Shown piece after piece: positions 44,325-53,230 of a stretch of 64,000 bases of DNA. A model generated the notes under the pieces. That model ran no database searches and was not told the origin of the DNA. It saw nothing but the letters and a program-made list of their open reading frames with translations. The DNA is from Oscillospiraceae bacterium (GTDB lineage: Bacteria > Bacillota > Clostridia > Oscillospirales > Ruminococcaceae): the NCBI GenBank assembly GCA_004555865.1, contig SFJO01000004.1:62001-126000 (forward strand), written 5' to 3'. The position numbers and the translations under genes were made by a program. Each line of letters opens with the position of its first letter. The stretch's first letter is position 1.

Positions 44325-44386
44325 GCCTTCTCCTTAAGGGGAAGCCAGGATACCGCGCAGGCAGAGCCTTCCCCGCGAGGGGGAGC
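44325..44386. repeat. Interspersed palindromic repeats, copies 3 and 4
   Basis: Two tandem members: 44325-44346 (GCCTTCTCCTTAAGGGGAAGCC) in part, and 44366-44386 with GCCTTCCCC and GGGGGAGC arms. They lie upstream of the glnS promoter in the 44127-44766 intergenic region, which holds no gene. Confidence 0.5.
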
Positions 44387-44627
44387 AGAAAGCCGTGCCG
44401 CCGCAGGGAACCCCTCCGCAGCCGCAAAGCTTCCCACAACAATTCTCCATATCAAGCCCGTTTTTCTCGCCTTCCGGACGGGACAAAACCGCCCGTCTGT
44501 GGGCTGATTTTCCGTTCTGCACGCCATTTTTTGAGGTTTTGTTCAAACTTTTGCTACATTCGCGGGTTAAAATAAGGTAGTTTACGACAGGTTGCTCCCG
44601 TTTCGCCATTTACGCAACATATTCGAC

Positions 44628-44657
44628 TTGAAAAAACCGCGTTTTTCCCATTAAAAT
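44628..44657 (+). promoter_or_regulatory. Promoter of the dehydratase activator operon
   Basis: TTGAAA, 18 bp, TAAAAT; an overlapping TATAAT at 44657 is an alternative -10 box with a poorer -35. Confidence 0.45.
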
Positions 44658-44766
44658 ATAATGTAAATAAAATGCCTTACCAGGCTCTTTCGGGCGCTGG
44701 CAGGCCACACCCACCCGCCTCGGGCGCTGCTGCGCCGGGCCGGGCGTTCCACTAGGAGGTTACACC

Positions 44767-46398
44767 ATGAGAGCAGGCCTGGATATTGGCTCCACCACCA
44801 TCAAGTGCGTGGTGCTGGATGACGAAGAGCGGCTTGTCTACCATACATACGAGCGACATTACAGCCACATTGTGGAGAAGGCGGAGGAGATCCTCACCCG
44901 CGTAAACGACGAGATCGTGCACGGCCAGCCGCTGCTGCTGTCCATCTCCGGCTCCGCCGGCATGGGCCTGGCCCAAAGCTGCGGCGTGCCCTTTGTGCAG
45001 GAGGTTTTTGCCACCCGCGTGGCCGCCAACAAGCTGACCCCCGGCACCGACTGCATCATTGAGCTGGGCGGCGAGGACGCCAAGATCCTCTTTTTGACCA
45101 ACGGCACCGAGGTGCGCATGAACGGCAGCTGTGCCGGCGGCACCGGCGCCTTCATCGACCAGATGGCCACCCTGCTAAAGATGGGCCCCGATGAGATGGA
45201 CAAGGCCGCCCAGTCCGCCCAGCGCACCTACACCATTGCGTCCCGCTGCGGCGTGTTTGCCAAAAGCGATGTGCAGCCCCTCATCAACCAGGGCGCGCTG
45301 CCCAGCGACATTGCCGCCTCCATCTACAAGGCGGTGGTGAACCAGACCATCGCAGGCCTGGCTCAGGGCCGACCCATCACCGGCAACATTCTGTATCTGG
45401 GCGGGCCCCTCACCTTCAGCACCGTGCTGCGGGCCAGCTTTGACGAGGCCCTGGGCGTCAAGGGCCTGTGCCCCGAAAACAGCCTTCTGTACGTGGCGCT
45501 GGGCGCGGCGTTCTATTCCGATCAGGAATTCCGCCTGCCCCAGGTCATCGCCGCGCTGGACAAGTACAGCGCCACCGCCACCTACGCCAGCCAGCCCCCG
45601 CTGTTTGCCTCGAAGCAGGAGTACGAGGAGTTCCACGCCCGCCACATGAAGGCCAGCGTGCCCCGCGTGCCCTTCGGGGCCGACTGCGGGCCGGTGCACA
45701 TCGGCATTGACTCCGGCTCCACCACCGTCAAGCTGGTGGTGATCGACGACCAGCGCCGCATTCTGTACACCAACTATCAGCCCAACCTGGGCGAGCCGCT
45801 GGAGCTGATCCGCCAGCAGCTGGTGCAGCTGTACGAGCGGCACCCCGGCCTGCAGGTGGCCAGCGTGACCACCACCGGCTACGGCGAGGAACTGGTTAAA
45901 ACCGCGTTCTCCGCCGATCTGGGCGTGGTGGAAACCGTGGCCCACTTCACCGCGGCCAAGTACTTCCTGCCGGATGTGGATTTCATCATCGACATCGGCG
46001 GCCAGGACATGAAGTGCTTCAAGATCGAGGACAACGCCATCAGCAACATCTTCCTGAACGAGGCCTGCTCCTCCGGCTGCGGCAGCTTTTTGCAGACCTT
46101 CGCCCAGGCGCTTGGCTACGACGTGAAGGACTTTGCCGCCCTGGGCCTGTTTGCCGACCGGCCCGTGGACCTGGGCAGCCGCTGCACCGTGTTCATGAAC
46201 TCCAGCGTGAAGCAGGCCCAGAAGGACGGCGCGTCTATTGAGAACATCTCGGCGGGCCTGTCCATCAGCGTGGTAAAAAACGCCCTGTACAAGGTCATCC
46301 GTGCCTCCAGCCCGGAGGATCTGGGCCGCAACATCGTGGTGCAGGGCGGCACCTTCTACAACGAGGCCGTGCTGAGAAGGAGATGGGGGTCAACGTGA
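44767..46398 (+). CDS. 2-hydroxyacyl-CoA dehydratase activator-like ATPase (BadF/BcrA/HgdC type), frameshifted end
   Basis: 543 residues carrying two BadF/BadG/BcrA/BcrD ASKHA domains. Repeat 1 begins GLDIGSTTIKCVVLD, with GGEDAK near 100 and NGSCAGGTGAF near 118, the Cys that holds the 4Fe-4S cluster in HgdC. Repeat 2 begins IGIDSGSTTVKLVVID near 315, with GGQDMK and NEACSSGCGSF. Such proteins fire electrons into radical dehydratases. The second ATPase fold is cut short: after GGTFYNEAVL the frame gives RRRWGST and a stop, while the expected last helix (GLMGAYGAAL) is in the next frame. Comparison suggests about 10 bases are missing near 46375. AGGAGG precedes the ATG. Confidence 0.82.
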   Translation: MRAGLDIGSTTIKCVVLDDEERLVYHTYERHYSHIVEKAEEILTRVNDEIVHGQPLLLSISGSAGMGLAQSCGVPFVQEVFATRVAANKLTPGTDCIIELGGEDAKILFLTNGTEVRMNGSCAGGTGAFIDQMATLLKMGPDEMDKAAQSAQRTYTIASRCGVFAKSDVQPLINQGALPSDIAASIYKAVVNQTIAGLAQGRPITGNILYLGGPLTFSTVLRASFDEALGVKGLCPENSLLYVALGAAFYSDQEFRLPQVIAALDKYSATATYASQPPLFASKQEYEEFHARHMKASVPRVPFGADCGPVHIGIDSGSTTVKLVVIDDQRRILYTNYQPNLGEPLELIRQQLVQLYERHPGLQVASVTTTGYGEELVKTAFSADLGVVETVAHFTAAKYFLPDVDFIIDIGGQDMKCFKIEDNAISNIFLNEACSSGCGSFLQTFAQALGYDVKDFAALGLFADRPVDLGSRCTVFMNSSVKQAQKDGASIENISAGLSISVVKNALYKVIRASSPEDLGRNIVVQGGTFYNEAVLRRRWGST

Positions 46399-47693
46399 TC
46401 CGGCCCGACATCGCCGGCCTGATGGGCGCTTACGGCGCGGCTCTGTACGGCAAGGCCCACACCGCCGAGGGCCATGTGAGCAGCCTGCTGGGCCCCGAGG
46501 CACTGGAGCACTTCACCCAGCAGGTGCGCAATGTGCAGTGCCAGGGCTGCGGCAACCACTGCCAGCTGACCATCAACACCTTCTCGGACGGCAAGCGCCT
46601 GGTGAGCGGCAACCGGTGCGACAAACCCGTCACCGGCAAGGCCGGAAACGGCGAGCTGAACCTGTACGAGTACAAACGCCAGCTGCTGCAAAGCTACAAA
46701 CCGGTGCCCGGGGCGCGGGGCAGCATCGGCATTCCCCTGTGCCTGAACCTGTGGGAACTGCTGCCTTTCTGGCACACCTTCTTCACCAAGCTGGGCTTTG
46801 CGGTGCACACCAGCCCCATGTCCACCCGCGGGCTGTATCTGGCCGGGCAGGCCTCCATTCCCAGCGATACCGCCTGCTTCCCGGCCAAGCTGGCCCACGG
46901 CCACATCAAGGCGCTGAGCCAGATGAAGCTGGACGCCATCTTCTACCCCTGCCTGACCTACAATCTGGACGAGGGCCTGGGCGAGAACCACTACAACTGC
47001 CCGGTGGTGGCCTATTACCCCGAGGTGATCGCGGGCAACTGCCCCGAGCTGGAGGGCACCACTTTTATTTACGACTATGTGGGCATCCATCGCCCCAAAG
47101 ACTTTGTGGGCAAGATGACCGGCATTCTGGCCAAGTACTTTGCAGGCATTAAAAAGGGCGAGGTACAGGCCGCGGCCGACGCCGCCTACGCCGAATACTA
47201 CCGCCACATGGCCCAGATCCGCGCCAAGGGCGAGGAGATCATCGAAAAGGCCCGGGCCGAGGGCCGCCGCATCATCGTACTGGCGGGCCGCCCCTACCAT
47301 GTGGACCCCGAGGTGAACCACGGCATTGACACCCTCATCACCCGGTACGGCGCGGCGGTCATCACCGAGGATTCCATCAGCAACCGGGTGGAGAAATTCC
47401 CAACCACGGTGCTGAACCAGTGGACCTACCACAGCCGCCTGTACGCCGCCGCCAAATACTGCACCACCCAGCCCGATATGGATCTGGTGCAGCTGGTGAG
47501 CTTCGGCTGCGGCGTGGACGCCATCACCACCGACGAGACCCGCGAAATTCTGCAGGCGGGCGGCAAGCTGTACACCCAGCTGAAAATTGACGAGATCACC
47601 AACCTGGGCGCGGTGAACATCCGTCTGCGCAGCCTGTTTGCCGCGCTGGACGAAAAGAAGCTGGCTCAGGCCGCCCAGCCTGAAACGAGGTAA
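46383..47693 (+). CDS. Activator-associated DUF2229 protein (COG3580-like); continuation of the preceding gene
   Basis: 436 residues if started at ATG 46383; a GTG at 46395 overlapping the previous stop (GTGA) is an alternative. The first 25 residues (IRPDIAGLMGAYGAALYG) belong to the end of the preceding ATPase fold, then comes a DUF2229 domain: CQGCGNHCQLTI Cys cluster near 50, PLCLNLWELLPFW, DTACFPAKLAHGH and IFYPCLTYN. In many Clostridia all three parts form one protein of about 1400 residues. It may be expressed through the AGAAGGAG site at the junction, or be the result of a frameshift. Confidence 0.75.
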   Translation: MGVNVIRPDIAGLMGAYGAALYGKAHTAEGHVSSLLGPEALEHFTQQVRNVQCQGCGNHCQLTINTFSDGKRLVSGNRCDKPVTGKAGNGELNLYEYKRQLLQSYKPVPGARGSIGIPLCLNLWELLPFWHTFFTKLGFAVHTSPMSTRGLYLAGQASIPSDTACFPAKLAHGHIKALSQMKLDAIFYPCLTYNLDEGLGENHYNCPVVAYYPEVIAGNCPELEGTTFIYDYVGIHRPKDFVGKMTGILAKYFAGIKKGEVQAAADAAYAEYYRHMAQIRAKGEEIIEKARAEGRRIIVLAGRPYHVDPEVNHGIDTLITRYGAAVITEDSISNRVEKFPTTVLNQWTYHSRLYAAAKYCTTQPDMDLVQLVSFGCGVDAITTDETREILQAGGKLYTQLKIDEITNLGAVNIRLRSLFAALDEKKLAQAAQPETR

Positions 47694-47698
47694 TTCCC

Positions 47699-49009
<1,311 letters not shown>

Positions 49010-49036
49010 ACGCCGCGCGCAGAACACGAACCGCAC

Positions 49037-49081
49037 AAAAAACGATCGGGAAGCCTCCATCGCTTCCCGATCGTTTTTTTG
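49037..49081. terminator. Bidirectional terminator
   Basis: AAAACGATCGGGAAGC arms with T-runs both sides; serves the activator operon and the convergent EI-like gene. Confidence 0.88.
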
Positions 49082-49097
49082 CAGCAATTCTGTCTCC

Positions 49098-50765
49098 TCA
49101 CACCCCGGCCAATGCAGGTTCAGCCCGGGCCGGAAGGCGGGGAGCTGCCGGGCCGGGCGCAGGCACGCGCAGGTCTAGCCGGGCCAGCTGCGAGCGCACC
49201 GCCGCAAAACTCTGGCTGGACATGGACAGCGTGCGCACGCCCTGGCGCACATGGGTGCAGGCCAGATAGGGGTTGGCCGCCGTCAGCCCGCTGACCGACA
49301 CCGGAATCCCCGCCCGCTCGGCGGCATCGCAGGCCGCCTGCACCAGGGCCGACACCGCCGGGTTTTCTTGCCGGTAATACTGCTGCATCTCCGGCTCGGC
49401 CCGGTCGGCCGCGCAGGTGTACTGCACCAGGTCGTTGGTGCCGATGCTGAAAAACGCGCAGCCGTGGCTGGCCAGGACATCGGCAGTCAGGGCCGCCGAG
49501 GGCACCTCGATCATGCAGCCGAAGGGGGTATTCTCCCGGAAGGCCTCGCCGCGCTCGCGCAGCTCTTCCTTGGCAAGCTCCACCTGAGCCATGGCCGCGT
49601 CCCACTCCTCCGGGCCGCCCACCATGGGGAACACCACCGACAGGCTGGCCTGGGCGGCTGCCCGCAGCAGAGCACGCAGCTGCATCCGGAACAGCTCCGG
49701 CTGGGTCAGGCAGAAGCGCAGCCCACGCAGCCCCAGGGCCGGGTTCGGCCCCATGGGAACCCGAAGCCACACGGGGGCCCACTCCTCGCCGATGTCAAAG
49801 GTGCGCACCGTCACCGGGCGGCCGCCCGCCGCCAGCAGGCAATTTTTGTAGTACTGATACTGCTGCTCCTCGGTGGGGGGCGTGCCGCTCAGCAGGGAAT
49901 ACTCACTGCGCAGCAGGCCCACACCCTCGGCCCCCATGGCCATGGCGGCCTCGATGTCATCCGGCGCAGTGCAGTTGGCCATGATGTACACCCGGGTACC
50001 GTCCGCCGTGCGGCAGGGGCGCAGCAGCAGGTCGCCGCTCACCAGGTTCACGGTGCAGCGGTGCCGCTCCTCCAGCTGATTCAGCAGCTGCGGGTCCGGG
50101 TTCAGAATCAGCCGCCCGTTGTCCGCGTCCAGCGCGGCCATGCTGCCGCTGCAATCCGCCAGCACGTCCCGCCCCAGCTGAATCACCGCGGGCAGGCCCA
50201 TGGTGCGGGCGATGATCGCCGCATGGCTCTGGCTGCTTCCGGCGGCGGTGGCCAGACCCAGCAGCAGGTTCCGGTCCATCCCCACAATGTCGCTTGGATA
50301 AAGGGAATCCGCCACCAGAATGGACGGCTCGGTGAGGATCGGCGTGCCGCGGGGGTTGCCGTCCAGAATGGCAGAGACCCGCTGGCAGGCGTCCAGCACA
50401 TCGGCGCTGCGCTGGCTGATGTACTCGTCCTGCACGTTGCGCAGGCGATGGGCGAACTGCAGGCCGGTGGCCTCCACGGCGTCCGCCGCCTCGCTGCCTT
50501 CGGCAATGTGCCCGCGCATATCCTCCAGCAGCGATTTATCCTCCAGCAGCATCCGCTGGAACAGAAAAATGTCCCGGTCGCTGGGGGCAGCCTGCGCCTG
50601 CAGCTCGTCCAGCTCCTGTTTGGCCAGATCCAGGGCGGCGTTCAGCCGGGCCGTTTCCAACTCCGGCAGGCCCGCAATGCGGGCGGTGGGGGCAGCGCGG
50701 TCCAGCCGGAACACCGGCCCCACGGCCAGCCCCCGGGATGCAGTAACCCCCAAATAGGTGCGCAT
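49098..50765 (-). CDS. PTS enzyme I-like protein, lacking the catalytic Cys
   Basis: 555 residues, the EI domain plan. The phospho-His segment is present (SSQSHAAIIARTMGLPAV, His about 184), as are LLRSEYSLL, MIEVPSAA and SIGTNDLVQYT. But the TFDIGGDK motif is TFDIGEEWAP, and the C-terminal CGELAGD motif that supplies the acid Cys (502 in E. coli) is SGLTAANP near 490, so Cys and Glu are both gone. PEP-dependent autophosphorylation is therefore doubtful. No HPr is nearby. It follows the patatin gene by 69 bp, with AAAGGAGG upstream. Confidence 0.85.
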   Translation of the reverse strand: MRTYLGVTASRGLAVGPVFRLDRAAPTARIAGLPELETARLNAALDLAKQELDELQAQAAPSDRDIFLFQRMLLEDKSLLEDMRGHIAEGSEAADAVEATGLQFAHRLRNVQDEYISQRSADVLDACQRVSAILDGNPRGTPILTEPSILVADSLYPSDIVGMDRNLLLGLATAAGSSQSHAAIIARTMGLPAVIQLGRDVLADCSGSMAALDADNGRLILNPDPQLLNQLEERHRCTVNLVSGDLLLRPCRTADGTRVYIMANCTAPDDIEAAMAMGAEGVGLLRSEYSLLSGTPPTEEQQYQYYKNCLLAAGGRPVTVRTFDIGEEWAPVWLRVPMGPNPALGLRGLRFCLTQPELFRMQLRALLRAAAQASLSVVFPMVGGPEEWDAAMAQVELAKEELRERGEAFRENTPFGCMIEVPSAALTADVLASHGCAFFSIGTNDLVQYTCAADRAEPEMQQYYRQENPAVSALVQAACDAAERAGIPVSVSGLTAANPYLACTHVRQGVRTLSMSSQSFAAVRSQLARLDLRVPAPGPAAPRLPARAEPALAGV

Positions 50766-50834
50766 GGCTTTCCCTCCTTTGCGTTTGCAGTTGCATCGCG
50801 CGGCCCGGCCGCCAAGGCCTGCCGCCGCGCGGGT

Positions 50835-52022
50835 TTATTCGGTGGGCTCGCACAGAGCCGCAACGCTGCGGGGTGCGGCCCCGGTCAGGGCGTAGAACAG
50901 CCCCGCCGCGATCAGCTCGGCCGGGCGGGCTGCTGCCTGGGCAGCCGCCGCGGCGGCACCCAGCCGGTCGGCCCTTTCTCCGGGGTAAAACAGGGGCCGG
51001 TATTTCTCCGCCCTTTCCCGGCCGAAGCCGGTGATGAAGGCGCTGCAGAAGGCCGGGCCGTCCCACAGGCAGGTGGGGTCCACCCCCGCCTCCTCGGCGG
51101 CCAGCTCCGCCGGCAGAAGCTCCGGGTCGGTGCAGCGCTCAAATCGGTTCAGAGCCGTGCGCTCAGCCAGGGTCAGCGCCGGGCTGCCCTCCACCGCCGC
51201 GGCCATCAGGGGGCGGTACCGGCCGGCGAGGATCTCCTCCAGATACGCCGCGCCCTCGGGCCGCAGGGCATAGGCGCTGCCTCGCACCCGGCCAAAGGCA
51301 CGCAGGGTATCCCAATAGCCCAGCTCCATGTTGCGGGCGGCGGTGGGCGGGTCAAAGTTCAGGATGCTGCCCAGATCCCAATGGCTTTCAATGGTGCGCA
51401 CCGCCAGCCCCTCCGGGGCCGGGCGGACGAAGCCCACCCCGTCCACGTTGACGCACAGGGCCTCTTCCGCGCCCATACGCTGGGCCAGGCCGCAGGGCAT
51501 ATTGTCCCGGTAGCCGCCGTCAATAAAGCTGCGTCCCTCGATCTCCCGGGGGCGGAAGGCGGGGAAGCAGGCCGCCGAGGCCAGCATATACTCCGCCAGC
51601 ATCCCGTGGGGGATCTCCTCCAGCGTCAGCTCCAGCGCCTTCAGGGGCAGCTGCTGCACCGTAACCAGCCCATAGCGGATGGGCGCGCGGCGCATGGCGT
51701 CCTCGTCCAGCAGGGTGTCCACAATCGCCTCCAGCGGCTCCACGTTCAGGCCTCCGCCGCGGATGACCTCCTGCAAAAAGGCGGCCAGCGGGCCGGGGCG
51801 GTTTTCGCCGGGCAGGCGCACCACGTCCTTCGTGCGGATGGTCAGCCACATATCCCGGGCCACCTCATAGCCGTCCAGCACAAACAGAGCCCCGTTCAGG
51901 CAGCCCACGCTGGTGCCGGTGATGATGTCCGGCTTCCAGCCCAGCTCGGCCAGGGCCTTCCACACGCCCACCTGATAGCTTCCCTTTGCGCCGCCGCCGG
52001 CCAAAACCAGTGCCCGCTTCAT
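50835..52022 (-). CDS. Patatin-like phospholipase
   Basis: 395 residues. GGGAKGSYQVGV is the oxyanion loop (8-19), GTSVG holds the nucleophile S38, and DGGYRDN near 167 the dyad Asp. The N-terminal 230 residues are the patatin lipase domain; the C-terminal 160 residues, rich in Ala, are not recognised. No signal peptide, so it acts on cytoplasmic or inner-leaflet lipids. AGGAGG nine bases before the ATG sets the start. Co-transcribed with the EI-like gene. Confidence 0.87.
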   Translation of the reverse strand: MKRALVLAGGGAKGSYQVGVWKALAELGWKPDIITGTSVGCLNGALFVLDGYEVARDMWLTIRTKDVVRLPGENRPGPLAAFLQEVIRGGGLNVEPLEAIVDTLLDEDAMRRAPIRYGLVTVQQLPLKALELTLEEIPHGMLAEYMLASAACFPAFRPREIEGRSFIDGGYRDNMPCGLAQRMGAEEALCVNVDGVGFVRPAPEGLAVRTIESHWDLGSILNFDPPTAARNMELGYWDTLRAFGRVRGSAYALRPEGAAYLEEILAGRYRPLMAAAVEGSPALTLAERTALNRFERCTDPELLPAELAAEEAGVDPTCLWDGPAFCSAFITGFGRERAEKYRPLFYPGERADRLGAAAAAAQAAARPAELIAAGLFYALTGAAPRSVAALCEPTE

Positions 52023-52135
52023 CCGCTTCCGCCTCCTTTTTCCGGCTGCCTCCGTTCCGCCTTCCTTCACCGCCCGGGCACGAAACGCCCGGAGGCGTGT
52101 AATGCTGCCCGGTTTCAATTGCTTCTCTTGCCCCG

Positions 52136-52141
52136 ATTATA
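52136..52141 (-). promoter_or_regulatory. Extended -10 box for the patatin/EI-like operon
   Basis: Minus strand TATGC then TATAAT, with the TG extension; no good -35 box. Confidence 0.45.
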
Positions 52142-52216
52142 GCATAAATGCACGGATTTTTGTGCTACAATTTGGTAAATTCTGCAGCCAATTTTTCCCA
52201 CCCGCCGGGCCTGCCC

Positions 52217-52245
52217 TTGCCCGCCGCGCGGCCTCTTGCTATAAT
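52217..52245 (+). promoter_or_regulatory. mscS promoter
   Basis: TTGCCC, 17 bp, TATAAT. A GGCCGGGAAGGGGGC-type hairpin follows in the leader. Confidence 0.6.
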
Positions 52246-52312
52246 AGAACCGGCCCCCTTCCCGGCCGGGAAGGGGGCGGCAGTTTTGATTTTGGAAAGG
52301 ACGGACCCGTTC

Positions 52313-53122
52313 ATGAATTCTCTGGAAACCTTCACCAATCAGCTGATCCAGCACGGCACCGACCTGGGCGCAAAGCTGCTCAGCGCCCTGGTGGTGCTGG
52401 TGATCGGCCTGTCGCTCTGCCGCTGGGTGATCCGCCTGGTGCAGCACAGCCGCGCACTGGATAAGCTGGACCCCAGCCTGCACACGTTTTTGACCAGCTG
52501 CACCCGCATTGTGCTGTATGTGCTGCTGGGCCTGAACGTGGCCGGCATTCTGGGCATTCAAACCACCAGCTTTCTGACCCTGCTGGCCAGCGGCAGTGTG
52601 GCCGTGGGCCTTGCCCTTCAGGGTGCGCTGAGCAACTTTGCCGGCGGCCTGATGCTGCTGATCTTCAAGCCCTTCAAGGTGGGCGACTACATCAAGGCCG
52701 ACGGGCAGGAGGGCACGGTGAAGGCCGTGACCGTGTTCTACACCTTCATCACCACGCCGGACAATAAGGTGGTCACCCTGCCCAACGGCAGCCTGACCGG
52801 CACCGCCGTGGTGAACTACACCGCCAACCCCACCCGGCTGCTCATGCAGACCTACACCGCCAGCTACGACGCCCCGGTGGAGAAGGTGAAGGCCGTTCTG
52901 CTGGAGACCGCCCGGGCCAACCCCATGGTTCTGGCCGACCCGGCCCCCATGGCCCGCCTGGCCCGCCACGGCGACAGCGCCCTGGAATACACCCTTCGCG
53001 TGTGGTGCAATTCGGCCGACTACTGGCCTCTGAACTTTGACCTGATGGAGCAGGTGCGCGACGCCTTTGACAAGGCCGGCATCGAGATCCCTTATCCCCA
53101 GATGGACGTACATACCCGCTGA
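52313..53122 (+). CDS. mscS: Small-conductance mechanosensitive channel (MscS family)
   Basis: 269 residues, close to E. coli MscS (286). Three membrane helices (about 20-40, 62-85 and 90-125); the pore helix TM3 has the Gly/Ala pattern GSVAVGLALQGALSNFAGG, followed by FKPFKVGDYI of the beta domain. The C-terminal alpha/beta cage is complete. It opens under osmotic downshock to release solutes. GGAAAGGA is upstream of the ATG. Own promoter and terminator. Confidence 0.94.
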   Translation: MNSLETFTNQLIQHGTDLGAKLLSALVVLVIGLSLCRWVIRLVQHSRALDKLDPSLHTFLTSCTRIVLYVLLGLNVAGILGIQTTSFLTLLASGSVAVGLALQGALSNFAGGLMLLIFKPFKVGDYIKADGQEGTVKAVTVFYTFITTPDNKVVTLPNGSLTGTAVVNYTANPTRLLMQTYTASYDAPVEKVKAVLLETARANPMVLADPAPMARLARHGDSALEYTLRVWCNSADYWPLNFDLMEQVRDAFDKAGIEIPYPQMDVHTR

Positions 53123-53144
53123 GCGGGCTTTTTCCCCGGTACAA

Positions 53145-53200
53145 GCATAGCCCCCATCCCGCGCGAAACGGCGCGCAGGATGGGGGCTATGTTATTTTTT
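53145..53200 (+). terminator. Terminator after mscS
   Basis: CATAGCCCCCATCC pairs with GGATGGGGGCTATG; an inner GCGCG/CGCGC helix and a T-rich tail follow. Confidence 0.85.
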
Positions 53201-53230
53201 GCGTGAAACGTCTGCGGGGCGGCCGGCGCG

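Noticed and set aside
49251..52142. Open frame of 963 codons on the plus strand opposite the EI-like and patatin genes
   Set aside because: Antisense artefact; no ribosome site, no domain.
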